From NCBI RefSeq assembly GCF_002086635.1, contig NZ_MVHD01000004.1, forward strand, positions 44,259 through 108,258: a DNA stretch of 64,000 nt, read 5' to 3'. Every line of letters starts with the position of its first letter. Within the stretch, counting starts at the first letter, position 1. The stretch is from Mycobacterium alsense (GTDB lineage: Bacteria > Actinomycetota > Actinomycetes > Mycobacteriales > Mycobacteriaceae). A program made the translations under genes and the position numbers. Under the pieces are notes generated by a model, which saw only the letters and a program-made list of their open reading frames with translations, was not told where the DNA came from and did no database searches. Shown one piece after another: positions 1 to 10,800 of the stretch.

Positions 1-1407
1 CCAATGCCCGCTGTCGGCGACCCGCACGCAGACGGACTTCATCGCCTCCATATAGCGGACAACCGACTTCTGGGCGACCGGATTGTCCGGATACATGATC
101 GCCATTGCCGTGCCCTCCCCGTACCGAAATACGTAAATCGTCAGTTGGTAGGAGTACCGGCCGTCGGAATAGATCCCGAGGTTGTTCGCATAACCCAGGT
201 CGGCGGCGGCGAGCACGGCGTTGAGCGGGGCGGCCCCGCCGTGCAAGAAGTTCGACACCGGAAAGTTCGGCTGCGGCCAGTTCAGCCACGGGGCCAACTC
301 CAGGACGCGGTAGTAGGGCACCTTCGCCAGGTCCAGGCCCGAGTCGAATGAGGCCTGCGCCGCCCAGGCGGCCTCGCCGAAGGAGGCGGCGGCGATCGGC
401 ACGGTGATCGGCACCAGCCCGGTGAACCAGCCTTGCGTCATGAAGTTGTCGGTGGTCCTGCGGGTGTCCCGGGGGGTCAGGCCGTAATACGTGAGGGCGC
501 CGGTGAACTCGTGTTCCACCAGGGCGAAGCAGGCGAACAGGCCGCCGATGAAGCGCACGCCTACCGCCCCGCAGGCCGCCTCGAAACGCTCCGTCTGCGC
601 GGGGTCCATCAGCAGTTCGGAGAGCATGTCGCTGTCGCCGGGCTCCAGCGGGTTGCCCAGCGGGAGCGGGAACTCCGGAAAGCCGCCGTTGTTGTTTTCG
701 GCGAAGTCGATCCACGCGCGCACCTGCGGGGAATCCAGGGTCAGCGTCGACACGTACTGGCGTTCGCGGGTGCAGAAATCCTCGAAGCTGCCCGCGTCGG
801 GAAGCTCCAGGGGCTTGCCGCCCCCGCTCAGCGCCGCATACATCCCGTTGGCCTCGAGCATCGTGGTGCCGATGAGCGTCGCGTCCCCGTGCACGTGATC
901 CATGGCGGCGAAGAACGTGAAATGACCGTCGTTTTGCACGATCCCGAAGGTGAAGCAGCCCCACTCCAGGGGGTTGGGGATGGCCACCACGTGGGCACGT
1001 ATTTCGTCGACGGTCATTTCGCCGTGCTCGATCGGCGCGAATTCGATGTCGGCGGGATCGCTGACGGTGTGCCGGACGAACTCGCCGTCGCCGGTGTGCT
1101 CGAACCAGCTGCGGAACGTGTCGTGCCGGCGCAGGTAGGCGTTGACCGCGTGGTCCATGGCGGCGATGTCGCACCGCCCGGCGACCTCGCAGGTGGCGAT
1201 GATCTGCCGGGAGAAGTCCAGCCCCGCGGCCGTGCGTTCGTGGTAATTGCGAAGATGCTGGCCCTGCATGTAGCTGACCGGCACCGAACTGGTCGGCGCC
1301 CGTCGGACCCTCTCGGCGGACGCGGCCGTCGGGTGCCAGGAGATGACTGACCCGGGGGGCGGCTCCCAGTCCCCCAGCGAGCCGATCCTGATCTTCCCGA
1401 TGCGCAA
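1..1407 (-). CDS. PapA3-like polyketide-associated acyltransferase, 3' end cut by window edge
   Basis: My translation of the minus strand from a TTG at 1407 stays open for 469 codons to the window edge. It resembles mycobacterial PapA1/PapA2/PapA3 (about 470-510 residues), so only the last few codons should be missing. The start is supported by AAGGAG about 7 bases upstream and by the family-like beginning LRIGKIRIGSLGDWEP. The condensation-type HxxxD core appears as MDHVHGDATLIG, and WFTGLVPITVP matches the conserved second half of PapA proteins. These enzymes move polyketide acyl chains onto trehalose or similar acceptors at the inner face of the membrane. It is divergent from the PKS at 1852, and papA3 in M. 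tuberculosis is also PKS-linked. The exact acceptor and acyl chain are unknown. Confidence 0.88.
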   Translation of the reverse strand, partial: MRIGKIRIGSLGDWEPPPGSVISWHPTAASAERVRRAPTSSVPVSYMQGQHLRNYHERTAAGLDFSRQIIATCEVAGRCDIAAMDHAVNAYLRRHDTFRSWFEHTGDGEFVRHTVSDPADIEFAPIEHGEMTVDEIRAHVVAIPNPLEWGCFTFGIVQNDGHFTFFAAMDHVHGDATLIGTTMLEANGMYAALSGGGKPLELPDAGSFEDFCTRERQYVSTLTLDSPQVRAWIDFAENNNGGFPEFPLPLGNPLEPGDSDMLSELLMDPAQTERFEAACGAVGVRFIGGLFACFALVEHEFTGALTYYGLTPRDTRRTTDNFMTQGWFTGLVPITVPIAAASFGEAAWAAQASFDSGLDLAKVPYYRVLELAPWLNWPQPNFPVSNFLHGGAAPLNAVLAAADLGYANNLGIYSDGRYSYQLTIYVFRYGEGTAMAIMYPDNPVAQKSVVRYMEAMKSVCVRVADSGHW

Positions 1408-1851
1408 ATCTTTTCTCCTTGATCTGGACGGCCGCGGTCCCACCCCACCGGTAGCGACACCAAGATAACCTTCTCGGCGACCACCGGGGGCGACGTGCGC
1501 GGATAGCGTGCGCAGCCGGTCACCGGCACGGTCGGAGGCGGGCCTCGGAGCGGCCCGGCGGCGGCCGCGGGAGCGGCGCCACGCCCGACGATACTTGCGT
1601 CATCCGGCGCCGCGAACCACCCGCGCTTGGCATACTTGCCGTCGGAGGTGATTCGGCTGCGGCAACCGGTCCGGCATGTGTACATTCGCCACGACGGTCG
1701 CTGCAAGCAGTACGCCGGGGGGAATTCCGCCAGGTCTGGTCCTGGGTGTGTGCGATGAGCGGCCTTGGACGTGGTCCGCAGCGACCACGCCGCCGGCGCC
1801 GCAAGGGCCCGCGGGCATCGAATCTTCCGGTCGAACAGGGAGGATAACCGC
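1408..1851. promoter_or_regulatory. 444-bp divergent intergenic region between papA3-like gene and PKS
   Basis: No convincing gene is seen here. The region must hold the promoters for both divergent lipid genes. The PKS Shine-Dalgarno sequence AGGGAGG lies at 1837-1843. I could not identify a clear operator or -10 box with confidence. Confidence 0.45.
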
Positions 1852-4800
1852 ATGACATCCGTCGAAGACCCGAAGCGGGGGGCGTCGGGTTCCGCGGGTT
1901 CCGTGAATTGCGCGGGTTTTGCCATCGTCGGCTACGCCGCGCGCTTTCCGGGTGCCGCGGACGCGGACGAGTTCTGGCGGGTGCTGCGGGAAGGCCGGGA
2001 CGCGATTTCGGAGGTGCCCTCCGACCGTTGGGATGCCGACGAATTCTTCGATCCCGACCCCGATGCTCCCGGGAAGGTCGTGACCCGCCGGGCGGGTTTC
2101 GTCGACGACGTAACGGGCTTCGACGCACCGTTTTTCGGCATGTCGACGCGCGAGGTCAGGTTGCTGGACCCGCAGCATCGGCTGCTGCTGGAGACGGCGT
2201 GGCGGGCGGTGGAACATTCGGGCACCGCGCCGACGGCTCTGGCGAACACCAACACCGGGGTGTTCGTCGGTTTGTCCACCCACGACTACCTGGGAATGGC
2301 CTCCGACGAGCTGACGTACCCCGAGATCGAGGCCTACATGGCGATCGGGACGTCCAACGCCGCGGCCGCGGGCCGGATCAGTTATCGGCTGGGGTTGCAG
2401 GGTCCGGCGGTCGCCGTGGACACGGCGTGCAGCTCGTCGCTGGTGGCAATCCATCAGGCGTGCCAGGCGCTGCGCCTGGGGGAATGTGACCTCGCGCTGG
2501 CCGGCGGCGCCAACGTGCTGCTCACGCCCGCGACGATGATCACCTTCTCGCACGCGCACATGCTGGCCCCGGACGGCCGGTGCAAGACGTTCGACGCGGC
2601 CGCCGACGGCTACGTGCGCGGGGAGGGCTGCGGCGTCATCGTCGTGAAGCGTCTCGAGGACGCGATCCGCGACGGCGACCGGATCCGGGCCGTGATCCGG
2701 GGCAGCGCGATCAACCAGGACGGCGCGTCGGGTGGTCTCACGGTGCCCAACGGCATTGCCCAGCAACGGGTTATCGCCGCGGCGCTGAAGCGTGCCGGCG
2801 TCGCACCCGGCGACGTCGGATACCTGGAGGCGCACGGGACGGGGACATCGCTGGGCGACCCCATCGAGGCGCAGGCCGCGGGCGCGGTCCTCGGCGCCGG
2901 GCGAGAAGCGGACCGGCCGCTGCTGATCGGGTCGGTCAAGACCAACATCGGGCACCTGGAAGCCGCCGCGGGGATCGCGGGCGTCATCAAGGTCATCCTG
3001 GCCCTCGAGCACGAGGTGCTGCCGCAGCACCTGCACTTCAGCAAGCCGTCGCCGCACATTCCCTGGGATCGGCTGGCGCTGGAGGTGGTGCAGGAGCCCA
3101 CCGCCTGGGAGCGCGGCGGCCGGCCCCGCATCGCCGGCGTCAGCTCGTTCGGGTTCGCCGGCACCAACGCGCACGTCATCCTCGAAGAGGCCCCGTTGCC
3201 GGTCGCAGACGCCGGCCACGCCGCGGTGGCGCCGCTCCCGGTGGACCGGCCCGCGGACCGGCGGTTCAGCGTGCTTCCGTTGTCGGCGCGCACGCCCGCG
3301 GCGCTGGTGCGGATCGCCGATCAGTACCGCAGCTGGTTGCGCGCGCACCCGGAGGCCACGCTCGCCGACCTGTGCTTCACCGCCGGGGTGGGGCGGGCGC
3401 ACTTCGAGCACCGCGCCGCGCTGGTGGTCAATTCGATGGACTCCGCGCGGGAGTTGCTCGCCGCGCTCGCGGACGACCGCCCGGCGCCCGGCCTGGTGCG
3501 CGGAACCTCCGACGACGCGCCGAAGACGGCGTGGTTGTTCACCGGTCAGGGAAGCCAGTACCCCGGGATGGCCCGGGAGCTGTTCGACACCGAGCCGGTG
3601 TTCGCCGAGACGCTGACCCGCTGCGCGGCGGCGGTCGCCGGCGTTCTCGAAAAGCCTTTGTTGGACGTAATTTTCGACGCCGAGGGCCCGAGCGCCGAAG
3701 AGACCCTGCGGCAGACCTCCTACGCCCAGCCGGCCCTGTTCGCGGTGGAGATGGGCCTGGCCCGGCTCTGGCAGTCGTGGGGCTTCGAACCCGACGTGGT
3801 GCTGGGCCACAGCGTCGGGCAGTATTCGGCGGCCTGCGTCGCGGGCGTGTTCAGCCTCGAGGACGGGGCGCTGCTGATGGCCGAGCGCGGCCGGCTCTTC
3901 GGCAGCCTGCCCGCGGGCGGCCGGATGGTCGCGGTGTTCGCCGCCGCCGAACGCGTCGAGTCCCTGGCCGACGAGTTCCCGAGCCTGTCGGTGGCCGCCT
4001 ACAACGGCGCCAACACTGTGCTGTCGGGACCCGCGCAGGATCTGGACCGGGCGGTGGCCCGGCTGACGGCCGACGGTGTGCGCTGCGACTGGCTGGACAC
4101 CAGCCACGCGTTCCACTCGGCGCTGCTGGACCCCATCCTCGACGAGTTCGAGTCGTACGCGAACCGGTTCGATTTCAGCCCGCCGCAACGGATCCTGGTG
4201 TGCAACCGCACCGGCGCGGCCGTGGGCAGGAGCGTGAAACTCGACGGTGCCTATTGGCGCCGCCACGCGCGCCAGCCGGTCGAGTTCGCCAAGAGCGTGG
4301 CCACGCTCGCCGGCATGCGTTGCAAGGTGTTGCTGGAGATCGGCCCGCAACCCGTGCTCACCGCCGCGGCCCTGCGGGCCTGGCCCGACCCGGCCACCGC
4401 GCCGCGGGCGATCGCGTCGCTGCGCCGCAACACCGCCGACCACCGCCAGATCACCGAAGCCCTCGCCGACGCGTACGCCGCGGGCCACACGCCCGACTTC
4501 GGCGCCGTCTCGGGGCCGGCGCGCAAGCTCGACCTGCCCACCTACCCGTTCCAGCATCGCGAGTACTGGTATCGAGACAATCGGGTCCGCCCCAACCAAC
4601 AACAGAACACCGCCGTGAGCAGCGAGACCGTCCGGCTTCTCGAGGACGGCCGGATCGAGGAACTCGCCGCGCTCCTCGATGGCACGGGCGGCAACCAGCA
4701 GACCGTCGATGTGCTGAAAAAGCTTGCCGCACAACACAACCAACAACGCAACTCCCGGTCCATCGCCGACGACCGCTACGAGATCCGTTGGGAGGAATCC

Positions 4801-7800
4801 GCCGCCGGCATCCCGGATGCGAACGCCGACGAGCAATCCGCCTGGCTCCTGATCGGCGACGACGCGGATGTGGCGCAGCCGCTGGTCGAAGCGCTGACCG
4901 CGCAGGGGCACCGGCATCGGATCCTCGGGTTGCCGGCCTCCGACGCGGACGAGGAACGGCTCGCGGCCGCACTGGGCGCCGCGGTGGCCGAGGATCCGGA
5001 GCTGCGCATCCTGCACCTCGCGGCCCTCGAGTCCGGCGCCGCGACCACGATGAAGTCGCTGTCGCGGATGCAACACGACGTCCTGGGCGGAACGCGGCGG
5101 CTGTTCCGCGCGGCCGCCGCTGCCGAACTGCGCAGGCCCATCTGGGTGGTGACCCGCGGCGCGCAACGGGTCACCGACGCGGACGCCGTCTCACCCGAGC
5201 AGAGTTGCCTGTGGGGATTCGGTCGCGCGGCCGCCCTGGAGCACCCGCAGGTGTGGGGCGGGCTGGCGGATCTGGCGCACGGGACCGCCACGCCGACGAC
5301 GGACGAATGGTCGCGACTGATCGGTCGGCTGACGGAGGCACCCCGCGACCCCGCGGCCAGGGAAGACCAGGTCGCACTGCGCGATCGAGGGGTCTACGTT
5401 CCCCGGTTGGTTCGACGCTCCGGACGGCCGGTCGCGCCTCCGCCGGCCCTGCGCGACGACGCCACGTATCTGGTGACCGGCGGGCTGGGTTCGGTCGGGC
5501 TGGAGATCGCCGGATACCTTGCCGCGCACGGCGCCCGGCATCTGGTGCTGACCGGCCGGCGCGCGCCCAGCGGGGCCGCCAGGGCGCGCATCGATGCGCT
5601 ACACGAACTGCACGGCTGCGAATTCCGGCTCGTCGCGGCCGATGTCGCCGACGCGAACGACGTCGCGCGCCTGCTGGGCACCGTGCGGGCCGAACTGCCT
5701 CCGCTGGCCGGCATCGTCCACGCTGCCGGCGAGATCGGTACCACGCCGCTGCGCGAGCTCGATGATGCCTCTCATCGAGGCGAATTGGACCGGGTGTTCG
5801 CCGGGAAGGTCTGGGGTGCTTGGCATTTGAGCGAAGCGGCGCTGGACGCCTTCGGCCCGCAACTGGACTTCTTTTTGAGCACCTCTTCGATCGCGTCGGT
5901 GTGGGGCGGGTTCGGCCAGACCGCCTACGGCGCGGCCAACGCCTTCCTCGACGGGCTGGCCTGGCGGCTGCGCGAGGGGGGCGTCCGCGGGATCAGCGTG
6001 AACTTCGGTCCCTGGTCGGCGGGCATGGCCGACGAGGAGGCCCGCGCGCGGCTGGCCCAGCGCGGGGTCCGGACGTTGTCGCCGGGCGACGCGCTGGCCG
6101 GCATGGCCGATCTCCTGGCCGGCGATCTTTCGCAGGAAGCGGCGGCAGCGGCGCACGGGCCCGTGCAGGGCGTCGTGGCCCGGATCGACTGGGCCCGCTT
6201 CCTGCCGCTCTACCAGCAGGCGGGCCGGCGCTCCCTCCTGGCGGAGCTGGAGCGTGAGGTGCCGGAGCTGGCGGGGCCGTCCCTGGCCGGCCCGGCGGGG
6301 AAGACTGCGCTGGTGGAGCGGCTCACCCAGGCTCCGGCGCAGCGGCGCAAGAAACTCGTCACCGACTACCTGCGCGAGGCGGTCGCGGACGTGACGCGCG
6401 TCGACGCCGCGGAGATCCGCGAGGACGCCGGGTTCTTCGACCTCGGCATGGATTCGCTGATGGCCGTCGAATTGCGGCGCCGCATCGAGCAAGCGGTGGG
6501 CAGGGAGGTGCCCGCGACCCTGGCGATGGACTACCCGCGCCTGTCCGACGTCGCCGACTACCTGCTGGGCGACGTGCTCGGGCTCGGCGGGCAGGCGGAC
6601 GGCGCGCCCGCGGCGGCCCCGATGGCCCCCGCCCGCACCGACGAGCCGATCGCGATCGTCGCGGTGGCGTGCCGTTTCCCGGGCGCAACCGACCCCGAAG
6701 CCTTCTGGGAGCTGTTGGCCGGCGGCGTCGACGCGATCCGGGAGGTGCCGGACGACCGATTCGACATCGACGAGTTTTACGACCCGGATCCCGACACCCC
6801 GGGCAAGATCTACAGCCGCTTCGGGGGATTCCTCGACGAGATCGACGGCTTCGATCCGGAATTCTTCGGCATCTCGCCGCGCGAGGCGATGTGGATCGAC
6901 CCGCAGCAGCGGCTGATGCTCGAAACGGTCTGGGAGGGCATCGAAAGGGCCGGCTACGCGCCGTCCGCGATGCGCGGCAGCCGGAGCGGCATCTTCGTCG
7001 GGGTGGGCGCCAACGAGTACTCGCACCTGCTGTCGTCCGACTCGGTCGAGAAGCTCGAGCCGCACTTCATCACCGGCAATGCGCTCAACGCCATTTCGGG
7101 CCGGGTCGCCTTCGCGCTCGGGCTGGAGGGACCGGCGGTGGCCGTCGACACGGCGTGCAGCTCGTCGTTGGTGGCTGTCCACCAGGCCTGCCAGGCATTG
7201 CATTCGGGTGACTGCGATTTGGCGCTCGCCGGCGGGGTCAACGTGTTGCTGAGCCCGGTGTCGATCATCGCAGCGTCGCGCGCGAGGATGCTTTCCCCCG
7301 TCGGGCGATGCAAGACGTTCGACGCCTCCGCGGACGGCTACGTGCGCAGCGAGGGCTGCGGGATCCTGGTCCTCAAGAGGATGAGCGATGCGGTGCGCGA
7401 CGGCGACCGCATTTGCGCGGTCATCCCGGGCAGCGCGGTCAACCAGGACGGCGCCTCCAGCGGTTTGACGGTGCCCAATGGTGGTGCCCAGCAACGGCTT
7501 ATCAACGCGGCGCTCGCCCGCGCCGGCCTGGCCGGCGGGGATGTCGACTACCTCGAGGCGCACGGGACGGGCACCGCGCTGGGTGACCCGATCGAGGTGC
7601 AGGCGGCCGGGGCCGTCTACGGCGCCGCCCGCGACGCCGACCGGCCGCTGCTGATGGGCTCGGTGAAGACCAACATCGGGCACCTCGAGTCGGCATCCGG
7701 GGTGGCCGGCCTGATCAAGGTCGTATTGTCGCTGCAGCACGAAATGCTGCCGCAGAGCCTGCATTTCGAGACGCCGTCGCCGCACATCCCGTGGGACTCG

Positions 7801-10800
7801 CTGCCGGTGCGGGTCGTGGACCAGGCGGTCCCGTGGCAGACCAACGGCCGGCCGCGCCGCGCCGGCGTCAGTTCGTTCGGGTTCACCGGCACCAACGCGC
7901 ACGTGCTGATCGAGGAGGCGCCGTCGCCGTCGCCGACCGCCGACGAGTACTCGACGGGAGCCGTGTCGCCCGACGACACCGGCGCGTCGCCGACGGACGC
8001 GCAGGGCGACCCGGTCGACGTGCTTCCGTTGTCGGCGCGGTCGGCGCAGGCGCTGGTGGCGTTGGCGCAGCGGTACGGGGATTGGCTCAACGCCCACCCG
8101 AAGGTCGACATCGGCGACGTGTGCTTCACGGCCGGGTCCGGGCGTTCGCATTTCGAACACCGGGCCGCGCTGGTAGTGGATTCCGTGCAGAGCGCCCGCG
8201 AGGGGCTGGCCGAGTTGGCCGAGAACCGGGTGCGACCTGGCGTCCTGCGCGGCGAGTGCACGGACCCGCCGACCACGGCGTGGCTGTTCACCGGCCAGGG
8301 CAGCCAGTACCCGGGGATGGCGCACGAATTGTTCGATGCCGAACCGGTTTTCGCCGACACGGTGACACGCTGCGCGGAGGCGGTCGGTGCGATCCTGCCG
8401 CGCCCCTTGCTGGAGGTGATGTTCGCCACCGACCGCGGCACCGGCGGTGAGGCCGGGGAAACGTTGCGGCACACGTCGTTTGCCCAGCCGGCCCTGTTCG
8501 CCGTCGAGATGGGCCTGGCCCGGCTGTGGCAGTCGTGGGGCGTCGAGCCCGACGTGGTGCTGGGGCACAGCGTGGGCCAGTACGCGGCGGCCTGTGTGGC
8601 CGGGGTCTTCAGCCTCGAGGACGGGGCCCGGCTCATGGCCGAGCGCGGCAGGCTGTTCGGCAGCCTGCCCGAGGGTGGCCGCATGGTGGCGGTGTTCGCC
8701 GACGCCAAGTACGTCGAGGAGGTCGGCACGGAGTTCCCCCGGGTGTCGGTCGCCGCCTACAACGGCCCCAACACGGTGCTGTCGGGTCCGGGCGAGGACC
8801 TGGAGCAGATCGTCGGCCGGTGCGGCAACGACGCGGTGCGGTGCAGCTGGCTGGAGACCAGCCACGCCTTCCATTCGGAGTTGCTGGAGCCCGTGCTCGG
8901 CGAGTTCGAGTCCTACGCGGCGCAGATGCAGTTCGCCGTGCCGACGTTGCCACTGGTCTGCAACCGCACGGGCGCCGTCCTCACGGCGGAAACCCCGCTC
9001 GACGCGCAGTATTGGCGGCGGCATTCCCGCCAGCCGGTGCAGTTCGCCGAGAGCGTGCGCACGGTGGCGGCGCTGGGCTGCTCGGTGCTGATGGAGATCG
9101 GTCCGCAGCCGGTGCTGACCGGGGCCGCGGTGCAGATCTGGCCGGAACACCTGGCCGCGCCGCGCGCGATCGTTCCCCTGCGCAAGGGCGTCGGCGACCG
9201 GCGCCAGATCGCCGAGGCGTTGGGCGCGGTCTACGTCAGCGGCCACCGGCCCAACTTCGCCGCGCTGCAGCGCCCGCCGCGCCGCAAGCTCGAACTGCCC
9301 ACCTACCCGTTCCAGCGCCGGCGCTTCTGGCCGAGGACGTCGGGCATCGCTGTGGACGGTGCCGCGCCCGTATCCGGAATACTTGGCAGTGCAAAGGATC
9401 TCGCGTCGGGTGATTCCGTCTACACCAGCCGGCTGTCGGTCAAGTCGCAGCCGTGGCTTTCCGATCACGTCATCTACGGCACCGTCGTGGTCCCGGGGGC
9501 GACGTACGCGGCGATGGCGCTGGCCGCCGTCGGGCCGCCCGCGCGGGTGCAGGACGTCTTCTTCTACGAACCGATCATCCTGCCCGAGAAGAGTTCCCGT
9601 GAGGTGCAGCTGACGTTGCATCCGCTGGAGGATGGCGGCTGGAGCTTCCGGGTGCACAGCCGCCCCTACGGGGTCCGCGACGCCGAATGGTCGCTGAACG
9701 CCGACGGCACCGTCGCCGCCGGTGTCGCCGGTGTCGCCGATGCTCCCGCCTCGGCCGGGGACGAGTCGCAGGCCGAGGCTGAGACCTCGCTCGACGCCGA
9801 GCTCGAGCGGATGGAGCGGCTGCGCCCGCAGCAGCTGTTCGAGACCTTCGCCGACATGGAGCTGGCGTGGGGGCCCGCCTGGTCGAATTCCCTCAAATCG
9901 CTGTGGGTCGGCGACGGTGAGGCGATCGGTGACATCACCGTCGGCGAGGAGCTCACCGAGCATCTCGGGAGCGAGCCGATCCATCCGGTCCTGCTCGACC
10001 TGTGCACCGGTGTGGCCTTCCCGGCCTTCCCGGCGCTGCTGGCGGCCGAGCAGGGGGTGAGCGACCTGTTCCTGCCGCTGCGCTACGGCGGGGTGGAGCT
10101 CAGCGAGAAGATGCCGCGGCGCTTCTACTGCCGCGCGCGGTGGCACACCAGTGGCCTCGACAGCGAAACCCAGGTCTTCGATCTCGACTTCGTCGATCGA
10201 AATGGTCGGCGCCTGGGCGGGATTCGCGAGTTCACGGTCAAACGCGCGCCGCGCGAGGCGTTGTTGCGCGGGCTCGGCGGCGACGCCACCCGCCTGTTGT
10301 ACACCCTCGGCTGGCACGAGGTGCCGTTGCCGGCATCGGGCGGCGACGACGACGGCGCCGCGACCGCGATCGGCACGTGGCTGATCGCCGGATTCGACGA
10401 GCTGGCGGCCCAGCTGCCGGGCTGCATCCCCTTCGACCGGTCCTTGGATTCGGAAGGTTCGGAGTCGTTGGGACGGCTGCTGGCACAGGCGCACGAGCGC
10501 GGCATGCCGTTCTCCGGCATCGTCTGGCGCAGCACCGGACCGGGCGCGCACGAGTCGAGCGCCGAAGCTGCCGCGCGGCTGGAGACCGAGATCGCGCACC
10601 TGCTCGGCGCCGTGCACACGCTGCAGGCCGACGGTGCGGTGAAGCTGCCCGGAGGCCTGTGGATCGTCACCGAGCGCGCCGTGGCGACCGAATCCGGTGA
10701 GCCGGTCGACCCGGTGCAGGCGGCGCTGTGGGGGCTCGGGCGCACCATCGTCAACGAGGAGCCGGCGCTGCGCTGCAGAATGGTCGATTGCGATGGGTCG

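Noticed and set aside
1600..5166. Very long open frames on the minus strand under the PKS
   Set aside because: They are shadows of high-GC coding sequence: low-complexity Arg/Gly/Ala-rich translations with no family motif, while the plus strand holds the PKS.
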